The notes under the pieces are model-generated. The model had not been told where the DNA came from, made no database searches, and saw nothing but the letters and a program-made list of their open reading frames with translations. From NCBI RefSeq assembly GCF_025118155.1, contig NW_026251424.1, forward strand, positions 163,264 to 227,263: DNA of 64,000 bases. Reading direction: 5' to 3'. A program made the position numbers and the translations under genes. Shown here piece after piece: positions 22,141 to 34,619 of the stretch. Origin of the DNA: Cokeromyces recurvatus. Its lineage: Eukaryota > Mucoromycota > Mucoromycetes > Mucorales > Mucoraceae. Positions within the stretch are counted from its first letter, which is position 1. The number at the start of each line of letters is the position of its first letter.

Positions 22141-24300
22141 TTATTTTAAATGATTTGGAGCATTATGAAATAATGTTTTCCACATGTATGCTTCTGACAG
22201 TAATAATTCAATATCTTTCTCTTGCCATCCTTGAGTAGGTAATTGCTGAAGAAAGATCATAACTCCCTGAAAATCCAATTTTTGTAATTGGTTAGACCAT
22301 TTCACCAGAAATGCAGCGCAAACATATACATGGAATTCCGAAAAGCCTTCTGATGACCCTTCTGCCAAGTATGTGTCCCACATACGAATTGTGCTACGTA
22401 ATGGTAATTCTCGCATTAATAAACAATTCATCCAACGAAATGCAAATTGTATAAATTCAATTCCTTCATTTTGTAAATGCTGAGTAAGACGAGCTAATAA
22501 AAGGAATAATACATAAAGATCAGTTTAAATTATATATTATTTTATTTGTATTTACCATCAATTCGCGATACTAATTCTTTTAATATTGTGATCTGCCTTT
22601 GAATGCCAGGTTGTGCGAAGGTGTAATTATCTTGTATACCGTCTAGTAGTTTTGATAGACACCAAAAACTATCTGCTTCTATCACGTCTAATACTTTTGT
22701 ATCTAATTTACTAACATCATAATATTCTGGATCTTCATCTATATAAGCAGAAAGAAAGACTTCAAATATAGGTGTTACTAAATCATTAATTCCTTGCACA
22801 TAACCACTTGCTGGATGTCGTATTGCCCATTGATATAATATTCTTTCCAAACACTAGTATAGTATAGTATACATAAGCAAAAAAACAAAAAAACAAAAAA
22901 ATATTTTTTAATTTCAGTCTGTTATATACCTACCGACTGAGTTGCTTCACATTGATAAAGAGGTATACCTGGATTAGTTCTGGGTATATCTATATGAATT
23001 TGATGCCATAAGGCTTGATCTAATCCTGCTGTTCCTCTTGCATATGTAACTGCAACACTATCTGAATATTCCTTTCGTTTACGAGCTAATGTAATTTCTC
23101 TTCTGGTCGAATTACAAGGTAGATAACCTAGTAATAATTGCCATGCCATCATCCTTAATTCTTCAGGTATACCACTCCAACTTAAAGATCTCAACGTCAC
23201 TAAATTCAATAGGGATATATCAATAAACTATGAATTATTATCCAAAAGAAATTCTAATTTTTACCCAAGTCAACATTTGAAACTGACAAGACTTCCATAA
23301 ACTTTTTTGTTCTTGTAGGATCTTTTGTCTCTTCTAGATTTATTCTTTTCAATAAATAGGTAGGATCTAACAAAAATTCATATATCAAACAGAAGATCTA
23401 ATTTTAGCTTCAATCAATTTTTTTTTATACCTAATAGTAAATCGTTTACATTATCTTTGATGCCATTTGGATTTATTAATCTTTTCTTTTTCGGCACTTT
23501 CAATGTTTGCTTTGTATCTGAAGAATCTTCTTGAGATGCAGCGACACACACTAAAGCCTCAGTAGATTTTGTAGTTTTCTCCGAATCTTTATCAGTCTTT
23601 TTTGTTATATCTAAAGGCTGTTGTTCGTGTATATCATCACTCCATTCATCATTGGTATCTTTTAAGAAGGCTTTAAATGACGTTTGATGAGATTTATTTT
23701 TTACTTGTGTCTGCTTCTTTGGTTGTTGTTTATCTTTTAAGTTGGAATCAGTAGTTATATTAGAAGATTGAACGCGACTATTTTTAATTAACGATTGTTG
23801 TTGTGATGTAGGATATTGAGATGGTAACATGACAGGTTTTGATGATGGGTCATTCGTTGTTATTAAGCTATTATAAGTATACCTTGCGCCTATAACAATA
23901 GGTTCAGTTGTATCATTCGAAGATGTACTAGACCAACTAGGAACAATACTTATACTGAGTGAGTTATAATTAGATTTATGTAATCTTTTTTTTTTTTTTC
24001 CATTATAATAGGTATATTCACTCATCATCTTTCTCCCCTTCTTTAATAATATTTTACCTTCCAGGTAATTTAAGTCCTCGGCGTTTCCAAAAAGATCTAT
24101 TAAATTAAAATGAATGATTAATCTTTTTGTTTTTTATTTTTTTTTTAATGTTACTAAAAATGTTTACTTTGTTGATTCTACGCATCAAAGCGGTTAATGT
24201 GCAAATTAAGATCAATTTATTTAATGTATATTCAGTTTTTTTTTCTTTTCTTCTTAAAAAGGTATACTTATTCATTTTTATCTTACTTACTTTGTTCCAT
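22141..24300 (-). CDS. GYP1: Rab GTPase-activating protein, Gyp1/TBC1D22 family
   Basis: TBC-domain GAP that stimulates GTP hydrolysis by Ypt1/Rab1-like GTPases at the Golgi. Seven exons: 24287-24300, 24058-24096, 23954 down to 23431, 23265-23366, 22934-23199, 22556-22853, 22141-22493; 531 residues. The first two tiny exons give MEQSKSFWKRRGLKLPG, matching the KQFWKR..KLPG start of animal TBC1D22, which decides this start over the longer internal ORF at 24028. The poly-Lys stretch in that ORF is then intronic, with acceptor CACTCAG at 23955. Catalytic arginine and glutamine fingers are in HIDIPR and SGYVQGINDL; LSWSGIP and WAIRHPASGY are family marks. The linker between the N-terminal motif and the TBC domain is low-complexity. 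Confidence 0.9.
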
Positions 24301-26541
24301 CCAATCCTTTTATGCTTATCTTATGTATGTATCTATAGAAAAAAAAAAAAAGTATAATAACACATTATACAATATATTTTTTTTTATCATATGCGAAAAA
24401 TGAAGAAAAAGTATAATTTTGTAACCCCGCTGTTTTTTTTTTTTTTTTTTTTACCTTGAATGTTTACACATATCATACAACATACATATTTAAATGCTAA
24501 ATGCTATCCCACTATAATGGGTTAAAATTAAGAATTAGAACTATGATGTGCTAGTTAAAGGAATATTATGTAAGCATATATTTGTATCACCTTTGTAGAA
24601 TACGAATAAAGATAGTTCTTTGTTTATTTAAGGGAAGGATTCTATTAGTAGTAGAGGATTCAAATTATGCTGACCTATTTTACTACTTTTTGCTTTTTAT
24701 CATAGTAAATCAATACAGTTCATGAAAAAATATAATAATTAGGTTCAAGTATAGAGGTTTTTTTTTTCAAATAACATAAAAGTATTAACATTATCTTACT
24801 AAATTATAAAAGAGGTAATGGTTTCAGTCATCTTCAAATGTTGAGTATGCACTTTACTTATTTATTGAGACTGAATAAAATAAGGTACTTATTGTTTGCA
24901 TTAAAGTCAACAAAGAAGTCACATGACTACAAAACTCTCCTTCACATATATATATATATATAAATCATAGGATGACTAAAAATGACGATGATGAGACATT
25001 ATTAGCCTCTCCACTCATATTTCTATTAAAAATGAAGAATATAATTTTTTATTTTAGTAGCTATACTATCTCTAATTTCCATATCATGACTATTGCAAAT
25101 TAATAAATAGAAAAGAACATCTTTGTATCAATTCGCATAATTGAGATAGTATGTAACAGACATATTTTTATGTTGAATAAGATACAATCGTAATGTACAA
25201 AAATTCTACTATTCGAAATTAAGGCTGACACATTCTTTTAATAAAGTTTAAAACCAAAACTTTACACTATTTCTTTCTTCTTTCATCTTAACCTGCATAC
25301 AGCCACATTCAGAAACAACACATTTATGACTTCGGGACTCGAATTGTATCTTTCTTTTTTTTTCCCAGTCTATTGTCAATAAATGCAGTAATGAATCATC
25401 TTATTCACCTCCAAGTGATGTTTATATGTATATGAAAAGTAAAAAAAAAAAAAAAAAGAAAATGAATAAAATAAGAGCTACATTAATAAATATTAAGCTT
25501 GTATATGAATAGTATCAATTGTATGAGTCATACATTCAAGTTAAACTGGTTGATAAGCTATACATTTATTTTATTTTATTTTTTTTCTTTTAACCTTCTA
25601 TTATTATCGCGCTTTTTTTTGTTTCTACTCAAAATAAATAAATAAATAACTATTGACAGCTTTATCTATTAGATCGCTGTAGCTTCTGATGGTGTTATAA
25701 AAATCGATTCATCGACAGGGTCATGATGATGAAGTACTGAGATTAAATTATAAAATCTGATAAAATGAAATAAGAAAGATCTAATATTGATCAATGAAAC
25801 AAATAAGTGATGCAAATTAAAAATCTGATAATTTTTTTTTTTATTTTCTTTCAAGAATGTCTTTTTTTATTTATAATATACTATTTAATATACAAATATA
25901 GTTTTATATTATAAAGAAAAAAAAGTAGTACGTTTTATTTTATAAAAATGATAAATAATTGAATTAGATGGTTATATATGAACTGATAATTGTTTATGCC
26001 GGAATGTATATTCATTTATACATATTAACCCCAAAATAAAAAAAAAAAAAAAGAAAAGAACAATAAGAAGTTGCTTTAAAGTCAGTAAAACCAACCCTCC
26101 CATACACAATACTTTAATTAATCGGATGTTACAGAATTTAACCATTAAATACACTTTGTAATCTTTTAAATATATAAATATATACATATATCACTTGTTA
26201 ATTTTTACTTAAATAAAGGTATGTACATATATATATATATATATACTTGGCTATTGTTTGCGAAGAAAGAGAAAGCTATTTATTGAGGGGGAAAAAAAAA
26301 GAGGACTAGCGGAGATGACACAGGTTTGAAGAAACATAATAAACTTTATAAATGAAAAAATGATTATGTGTATAACACAGGGGTATAACCCTCATGATGA
26401 TGATAAAAAAAAACTTATCAGATTCACTGTCACAAAAGCCAGATTTTTTTTCAAGTCGTTTATAAATATGAGAAAAAAATCTGATAAGAAAATTAGATTT
26501 CATTATTTATTCCTTCGTTACTTAGTTTTTAATTATCTATA
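24301..26541. other. Large divergent intergenic region (GYP1 / heme oxygenase)
   Basis: About 2.2 kb, AT-rich, with TA repeats at 24945-24962 and 26228-26245 and several A/T runs. No convincing gene. A short minus-strand stretch at 25672-25738 (..HHHDPVDESIFITPSEATAI then stop), preceded by an acceptor-like TAATCTCAG, looks like a terminal exon, but no upstream partner was found. Confidence 0.4.
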
Positions 26542-28266
26542 ATGAGTACTGTTACTATTGCTTCTTCATTTAGGCACTCTGTTCAAGATAATCCTCAGAT
26601 TGATTTTGATGAGAATGTTAAGATCAAGTAAGTTGATACTATACAATAAATAAATGGTTATTAATTTTATTATATGCTATTATTTTTTTTTCTTCAAGTT
26701 CAAACAAGAAAGAAGGTATAAATAGAAATACACGATTGTATATATATATATAGTTATGAATATATATATATAAAGTAGGTGGTTGTCCATTTGCTTCTAT
26801 GGGTAAAAATGATAATATAAAAGATATGATGACTCAATCATCTGTTGATCATTCGATAACTGCATATGGTAAGATATCTTTATATATTCCTTATCTGATT
26901 TTCTTACATGTATAAATATATAAATGTTTATGATAGAATATGATATCAAACGCAATACTATGAATCGTTTCTTACCAGAAACTCAATCAAAGAAGGGTCA
27001 AGATTATCTTTCTGATCCTCAGCTTGCTTCTGCTATGAAGGAAGGAACTAAAGTTGTCCATAGTCTTGCTGAAAATAGTATATTTACAAAGTAAATTATA
27101 TATATATATATGCATATATAAAGAAAATGTAATTTATAACTTGATTCTATTATTAGACGCTTCCTTAATGGAACTATTACAAAAGCTGAATACGGTAGAT
27201 ATATTAATTCTTTATACTATGTTTACAAGTAAATCTATATACATACATACATATTTGATAAATATAATATTTATTAACCTTTTTTTTTTCCTTTCCTTAT
27301 CTGTTACAGAACGATGGAAGACTTACTCTATCAACACAGAGAAAATCCTACTGTTAAAATGGTTTATTTCCCTCATGAACTTAATCGCGTAACCTCTTTA
27401 ATAAAAGGTAACATTGGAAATAATACATGTGCACATTTATTAAACTTTTTTTTTTTTTTTTTTTTTTTGGGGGGGAGATAGATCTTGAACATTATTATGG
27501 TAGGGATCGTGTTGCTGAATTAATTGACTTTAAAAACGTTACTCCGGCTGTTAAAGATTATATAAAAACTTTACATACTGCTGCTGAAAGAAATCCATCT
27601 CTTTTAATTGCTCATAGTTATGTTCGATATCTTGGTGATCTTAGTGGTAAAAATATATATACATCAATTTATATCATTGACTCTTTTTCTCTTCTCTTTC
27701 CTCGTATTTATTTTCTCTCTCTCTCTCTCCTTTTTTTTTTTTTTTTCTTTTTTTTTTTGATAAATTTAAATGTTAGGTGGTCAAATTTTGGCTAAACGTT
27801 TAAAGAAGCATGTCCTTAATCTAGATGTTACTGATCTTGCTTGGGATTCATCTGAAGGTCTTGAGTTTTATAACTTTAGAAATATTGAAAATCATGCAGA
27901 ATTTAAAAATGTATATCGTTCTCGTTTAGATAATGCTCATGTGACACAATCAACAAAAGGTAACAATCCTAGAAAAATATGTATTTCTTTATGCATTAAC
28001 TTCAATATATATATGCATATATAGAATCTATTATAGCTGAAGCTATATACTCATTTGAATTAAATATTGCCCTGTTCGATGAAATACAAGCGTTATCAGA
28101 TGCTAATAAATTGCAACCTACGTTAGATGAACTTATTACTTTAAAAGCTCACAAGAAGACAAAGAAGCTATTACCTAATGCTGATTGGATAGTTGGTTTT
28201 ATCACGGGTATGGCTACACTTGCTTTTAGTATTTCACTCTATAGTCGACTCTATGAAAGATCGTAA
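26542..28266 (+). CDS. HMX1: Heme oxygenase, membrane-anchored
   Basis: Cleaves heme to biliverdin, CO and iron, normally on the ER membrane. Nine exons: 26542-26627, 26699-26715, 26779-26868, 26937-27090, 27157-27228, 27310-27407, 27482-27646, 27777-27959, 28025-28266; 368 residues. The proximal heme ligand is in KEGTKVVHSLAE; the family signature YVRYLGDLSGGQ is intact, split by the intron at 27647-27776. After YSFELNIALFDEI there is a Lys-rich linker and a C-terminal membrane anchor WIVGFITGMATLAFSISLY. The N-terminal extension before the catalytic core has a GGCPFA segment that matches a Cys-Pro heme regulatory motif. Exon 2 is only 17 bases long. Confidence 0.92.
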
Positions 28267-28519
28267 GCCATACCATGCCAGTCATGTCATATATATATAA
28301 TATTATATATATAATATTATTATAATATTTATTAATTATTTTTGGTTTGTTATTTCTTCATTCCCCTCCCTTCCCTTCCTCTCGCCTTTCTTCCTTCTCA
28401 AGTATACATACATACATACATACATATATACTTATTAAAATAACCAAAATAAACTACTATTTATTTGCTATCATGCGCGGACTTTGTTATTAATAAATCA
28501 TTTTTTTTTTTACAGCCGC

Positions 28520-28550
<31 letters not shown>

Positions 28551-28603
28551 CATTTTCTTAAAAAATAAAATAAAGCATAACTCTACATTACCAAGAAGAT
28601 TGA
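28267..28603. other. Intergenic with poly-T tract, RAD2 promoter
   Basis: Contains TATAATATTA repeats just after the heme oxygenase stop, a CT-rich patch (CCCCTCCCTTCCCTTCC) at about 28363 and about 26 T at 28525-28550, roughly 55 bases before the RAD2 start. No gene seen. Confidence 0.4.
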
Positions 28604-31600
28604 ATGGGTGTTCAAGGATTATGGTCGCTTATTGGACCTGCAGCAAGACCAACTCAATTGGAATCAATGAGGCAGAAAAGAGTTGCAGTTGATGCATCCA
28701 TTTGGATTCATCAATTTATGCGAACTATGCGAGACAGAGAAGGCAATGCCTTAAAGAATGGTCATTTACTTGGATTCTTTCGACGTATTTGTAAACTTTT
28801 ATTTTTTGATATAAAACCAGTATTTGTATTCGATGGCGGAGCTCCTTCATTAAAACGAAATACAATTGTAAATAATATATATAAAAAAAAAAAAAAAAAA
28901 AAAAGTTTATTTTATAGTGTGTATGTATGTGTGTGTGTGTATATATATGTTTATGTATATTTATATAAATAATATTCTTTATATATAGAGAGAAAGACGA
29001 AAACGTAGAGAAGGTGTTAAAGTGAACTTGAGAGCTACAGCAAAAAAAATTCTTAGTGCACAATTAAAATCAAGAGTTTTATCCCAAGAAGAGAAAAGGT
29101 TTTTTTTTTTAATAGACACACGGACATACTATTATATATCAAAGGATTTTATATATGTGTATTTATTTATTTATTTTAACTAGACTGCGTGGTGGTGAGC
29201 CGCTAAATGAGAAAGAAGAAGAGAATTATATTTATGTCGACCAATTAACAGAATCAAGTCGTAAAAAACGAAGATTGGATCCATATGAACTTCCAGAAAT
29301 GAAACAAGATGAATTAAACTCACGTTTACATAAACTTGATCCACGTTTTGTCACAACAGAAGAAATGCAGAGCTTTGTAAATGAGTTTGATTTATCTGGG
29401 CTTGATATTGATTCTGAAGCATTTCATGCTTTACCGACAGAGATACAGTATGAAATTATCCAAGAGCGTACATGGAAATCCCGAACGACTTCAGCAGCTC
29501 GATTAGATGAAATGGTACGTGGATCTAAGACAGCTTTAGATTTTTCAAAACAACAGATCAAGCAATTACAATATAGAAATGAAATGAGACAAAGATTGTT
29601 AAATGTAAATAATGCTTCAAATGGTATCTCAGTGGAACCTGTACGTATTGCAAGCGAGCGTGGAAGAGAATATATTTTATATAAAAATGAAAATATAGAT
29701 GAAGGCCTCGGATGGAAGTTACCTGGCTTAAGTGCATCTAATCCAGTCGATTTAGATCCTGTTCCTTCTCATTCTGAACCAAAGTTAGAAATTCCTAAAG
29801 ACAAGCAGTAATATATATATATATATTTATATGCATTTGTATAATACTAATAATTTAATTACAGGGAAGAAAATATGCCTCTTGACGAATCTAATGATAA
29901 GGTTGCAGCTGCAATAGCCTCTAATCCTAAACTTGCTGCTTTAGTTGAACAGTTCCTGAGTAGCGATGAAGAGGAAGAAGATGAAAAAAGAAACAAAGAT
30001 ATTATGAATGAAAAGGAAGATATGGATGATGATGATGAACCTTTGTTTATGGAGGGGAAAAAAGACAGAACATCTAGTCATGTTATCAATGAATATGTTC
30101 ATGATGATGATAACGATGCAGCTATCCAACAAGTTATTTCTCGTATTTATGGAAATGAAAATGAACCAAGTGATAAAGAGAAATTATTAAAAGAAAAGGA
30201 GAGTATTGAACTTCTTGGCGCAGAAGATTTTTATGAGTTATGGCTTTCTAGAGTACCTGATGCATTTATCTATCTTTACTCATTTAATAATGAATATAAA
30301 AATATATTAAGAAGAGCTATTGAGCAATTGGATATGGAGAGCCTTTTAAAGGAGTTGCAATCTGTACGTAAACAATTCGGGAAAACAAATGAAGGAGATG
30401 AGTTGACACTAGAATCCTTGCAGTTCTTGGAAGGCTTTTATGAAAGTGTAGTTAAATGGAAACTGAATCAAGATGAAGAGGAAGTGTTTGTAGATGTGTC
30501 AAGCAAGGAAATAGAGGAGGATATGCACATTCGAACCCCTTCAGAGCCAGTAAGAGAAGATCAAGATGTGATTATGTTGGACGATGAGGAAGATGAGGAA
30601 GATATTCAATTTGTGGAGACAGTAAATGAAACATATGATGGGGCAGTAGCCTCAAACACGGATGACAATAAAGGATCTTTTAATGATGAAGTAATAGTAC
30701 ATGAAATGAATAAAGAGGATGTCAGAGAAGGAGAAGCAGTAGATAAAAGTACAAATGATCATCATGTACATATCAATATAAATCAATCGTCACTGCAGTT
30801 AGGCAATACAGAGCTTTCAAGTCATTTTACTGACTATAAAGATGATACACCATCTCTACAATCAGAAAAAGATACAAGTGTTATTGTTGAAGGTGAATTA
30901 AAGAGTGCTAATAAAGAAAAGGAAGGATTATTGAAGATGAACGATAAAAGAGTTGAAGAGAATGAAACGATGACCATGGTCGATCATAGTGTCCAAGCCA
31001 CAACTGACACTCATGGTTATAATTCTGAAGAGGAGTTAGATGGTAATGTGGAAGCAGAAGAAGATGAATATGCACGATTTTTATCAGATATTGCCCTGAA
31101 AAAGTTGGATGATATAAAAAATGAGCTTTATCAAGATATGAAAAAGTTAAATAAGCAACAACGAAAAGAAATGGGAAATTCAGATGACATTACAGATCAA
31201 ATGGTGCAAGATATTCAAGAACTCTTAAAGTTATTCGGAATACCTTATGTTGTTTCACCTATGGAAGCAGAAGCACAATGTGCAGAATTAGAAAAGTTAA
31301 ATTTAGTAGACGGAACAATTACAGATGATTCAGACGTATTCTTATTTGGTGCCACTCGTGTTTATAAAAACATGTTTAATCAACAACGATACGTTGAATG
31401 TTATCAAAGACAGGATATTGAGCGAGAAATGCTATTGACGCGTAAAAAGTTGATTCAACTAGCATTTTTATTAGGAAGTGATTATACTGAAGGTATCCCG
31501 GGTGTAGGTCCTGTAGCAGCTATGGAAATTTTAGCTGAATTTTCTGGATCTCAAGATGAAGAAGAAAAATTAGAATTACCATTACAAAGATTTAAAGACT

Positions 31601-32143
31601 GGTATAATAGTGGAAAAGATGATACACCCTTTCAAAAGAAGTTTGTAAGTATTTAATTCAAAGTCGTTACTTGTATATAAACCTATTCATATTATTGTTT
31701 AGAGAAAGAGACATCACTCTCTTGATATTTCTGATGATTTTCCTAATCTAATCGTTATTGATGCTTATTATAATCCGACAGTGGATCACTCTTCACAAAA
31801 GTTTGAATGGGGACATCCTCAGTTAGATTCACTTCGTATTTTTTTGATGGAAGCCTTTGGATGGCCTGAAGAAAAGGCAGATCAAGTCCTCTTGCCAGTA
31901 TTGCGTGAAATGAACAAAAAGAAAGTAAGTTTTTTTCTCTAAAATTAAAAGGAAAAAAGAAAAGTTGACTTTTTTTAATTATTATAGGCTACTGGGGAAC
32001 AAGTAACGATTAATTCCTATTTCAATGTGAATAATAACATATCTTCTTTTACTTCAACTCATAACAAAAAACACTCAAGTAAAAGAGTACAGAATATTGT
32101 TGAAAATTGGAGAAAACAAAAGAATGCAAAAAGAAAAAGATAA
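28604..32143 (+). CDS. RAD2: DNA repair endonuclease Rad2/XPG
   Basis: Structure-specific 3' endonuclease of nucleotide excision repair, acting with TFIIH. Six exons: 28604-28867, 28989-29098, 29184-29807, 29865-31644, 31703-31924, 31988-32143; 1051 residues, near the yeast Rad2 length. The N domain starts MGVQGLWSLIGP and carries VAVDASIWIHQF and FVFDGGAPSLKR; the I domain has SPMEAEAQCAELEK and TDDSDVFLFGA with the catalytic acids, then LAFLLGSDYTEG and the helix-two-turn-helix GIPGVGPVAAMEIL. The long acidic spacer typical of XPG separates them. The last exon has QVTINSYF, a good PIP-box match for PCNA binding, and a basic KKR-rich end. The YVVSP..EAEA block confirms XPG rather than FEN1 by its position after the spacer. 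Confidence 0.95.
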
Positions 32144-32379
32144 ATCATTTTGTGTATATAAAAAATACCTTTTTTTCTCTTTTAGAATCAAATTGTAAAT
32201 ACTGCTTAATATATGAATTTACTCGTTTTTTTATGGCGTATTTTTCTATTGGTTGAAGCTTAATTTTAACTTTAAATTTCTCCCCTTGAACTTTCTCTAT
32301 ATTTTTTATTTTATTTTATTTTATTTATTCATTTTTATTTTATTTTTTTTTTTTTTATTTTTTTTCAAATAACATTGGT

Positions 32380-33701
32380 ATGAAAGGAAATATGCCAGTT
32401 ACTGAAAGAAAACCAGTTAGGTAGAATATAAATTTAATAAAAACAAGGGCAGTCGAAAATCTTATTACGTTTCTTTTTTTTTGTTGTTGTTGTTGTTGGT
32501 TTTAGAGTATGGGTAGATGGCTGCTTTGACATGATGCATTATGGACATGCTAATGCCCTAAGACAAGCAAAGGAGATGGGTGATATTCTAGTTGTAGGTG
32601 TTCATTCAGATGTAGAAATTGAAAAAAATAAAGGACCGACTGTCATGAATGAGGAGGAGCGATATGCTGCAGTAGCAGCCTGTAAATGGGCTGATGAGGT
32701 TGTTCCTAATGCACCTTACAATACTACAGTTGAAATTCTTAAGGAACATAATATTGATTTTTGTGTTCATGGTGATGATATCACAACTATGGCGGATGGT
32801 ACAGATTGTTATCAAGCAGTGAAAGATGCAGGACTCTATCGTGAATGTAAACGTACTCAAGGTGTCTCTACTACAGAACTCGTGGGTCGTATGTTGCTCA
32901 TGACTCGTGATCATCATAATCGTAGACCTTCTTCTTCTACAACAACAGCAGCAGCAGCAGCTGAGCCCATCATTTCTACCTTTGATACAAGTGAACTTGC
33001 ACCATTTAGTGCCAATGGTTCCAAAGTGGCTACTGTATCTCATTTCCTGCCTACCTCTCGTCGTATTGTTCAGTTCTCAGAGGGTCGTGAACCTAAAGCT
33101 AAAGATAAAGTGGTGTATGTAGATGGTACATTTGATTTGTTCCACGTTGGACATATCGAATTCTTGAAACGAGCCAAAGCCTTAGGAGATTTCTTAATTG
33201 TTGGCATTCATGACGATCAAACGGTCAATGCCATCAAGGGATTCAATTACCCTTTAATGAATTTACATGAACGTGCTCTTAGTGTTTTAGCATGTCGTTA
33301 TGTGGACGAAGTTATTATTGGTGCACCTTATAGTGTTACAAAAGAAATACTACATGGAGAATATAATGTGTCCGTTGTAGCACATGGTCATAGTCATTTA
33401 GAACAAGATATGGATGGCAAAGATCCTTATCAATTACCTAAAAAGCTTGGTATTTATGTTGAAATTGATACGCCTCAATCTACTATTACAACAGAGGGCA
33501 TCATTCAACGTATCATTGAAAACCGTAACAAGTAAGAGATAATACTAAAATTTAGTTTTTAAAAAAGAAAAGGAGGGAGGGGGCATTCTATTTATTTAAT
33601 ATATCTTTAGGTTTGAAGAAAGACAAAAGAGAAAGACTGCAAAAGCAATTTTAGAGCATCAAAAGGAAATAGAAGAAAAGAAGTTGGTTAATAATAAATA
33701 A
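32380..33701 (+). CDS. ECT1: CTP:phosphoethanolamine cytidylyltransferase
   Basis: Makes CDP-ethanolamine from phosphoethanolamine and CTP, the rate-limiting step of the Kennedy pathway to phosphatidylethanolamine; cytosolic. Exons 32380-32420, 32506-33531 and 33611-33701 give 385 residues. It has two cytidylyltransferase repeats: the first reads VDGCFDMMHYGHANALRQAK and the second VDGTFDLFHVGHIEFLKRAK, each with the HxGH nucleotide-binding motif. Repeat 1 also has the GVSTTELVGRML signature; in repeat 2 the matching region reads TTEGIIQRI. A short Ser/Thr/Ala-rich linker, in part from a CAG repeat, separates the repeats. The ORF starts at the only ATG in frame and the 5' splice joins ..PVR to VWVDGCFD. 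Confidence 0.95.
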
Positions 33702-33876
33702 ATAAATAAATACCCCCTTTGTTGTGTTTTAATATGTATATAATAATTTTACGGATAATTTATTAACCGAAATGGATGTCGTCGTCATTTATTCGGCCAA
33801 TCCATATTGTTTTTTTTTTTTTTTTCTATTTTCAATTTATTTTATAAAAAAAAAAAAAAAAAGAGAGAGATCATCT

Positions 33877-34594
33877 ATGGCAGTCGACTCACAAAAACAA
33901 ACTGTTCAGCCACGCGATGCAAGGATCGTTTCACTCATTCTTCAATCACTAGGAGTTGAGGATTATGATCCAAAAGTAGTTCATCAATTATTAGAATTTG
34001 CACATAGTAAAGTTATGAATCATTGAAATGAATGGAAAGCTAATTCTTGCATATTAGGATATACAACTGATGTATTTCAAGATTCACTTATTTATGCAGA
34101 GCATGCAAATAAAAATGATATAGATCTAGAAGATGTTCAATTAGCTATACAAGGACGCGTTAATCATTCATTTACAACACCTCCGCCAAAAGAGGTAAGT
34201 CTTTTTCTCCATTATAAATATAACATGTATGTTAAAAAAAATAATAATAATAATAATTTTAAATATGGTTCAGTTTTTATTAGAGCTAGCAGAAGAAAAG
34301 AATAAACAGCCTTTACCACTTATTCCAGAGAAATATGGTATACGATTACCAGCAGATAAACATTGTTTAACAGGAATTAATTTTTCAATTGTACCTGATG
34401 TATGTTTAATTTTAATATATATAATGTATTGAACATTTAATAATGATCATTATTTTATTTTAAAGGCACCACCACCACCAAAACCAAATGTAGAAAGATC
34501 TTCACCAATGATGATTGATAAACAACAACCAGAAGAAGAAACAGATAATAAACGAGGAAGAGAATTAATAGAAGACGATGATTATGATTTTTAA
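33877..34594 (+). CDS. TAF9: Transcription initiation factor TFIID/SAGA subunit TAF9
   Basis: Histone-fold subunit shared by TFIID and SAGA, pairing with TAF6. Exons 33877-34006, 34058-34194, 34274-34399 and 34466-34594 give 173 residues. The histone fold spans about residues 12-80: [16 protein letters not shown], then [19 protein letters not shown] and [13 protein letters not shown]. The following conserved C-terminal segment [22 protein letters not shown] is diagnostic for TAF9. The end is Pro-rich then acidic. A pure A tract (more than 15) lies in the leader immediately before the start. Confidence 0.93.
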
Positions 34595-34619
34595 TTATTT
34601 AAAAAAAAAAAAAAAAAAA

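Noticed and set aside
23960..24028. ATG at 24028 with a poly-Lys N-terminus as the start of the Gyp1 protein.
   Set aside because: The upstream exons 24287-24300 and 24058-24096 encode the conserved KSFWKRRGLKLPG start and splice in frame to 23954, making this stretch intronic.
29941..30132. Antisense ORF inside RAD2 exon 4.
   Set aside because: Shadow of the acidic Asp/Glu-rich XPG spacer; no start context or family support.
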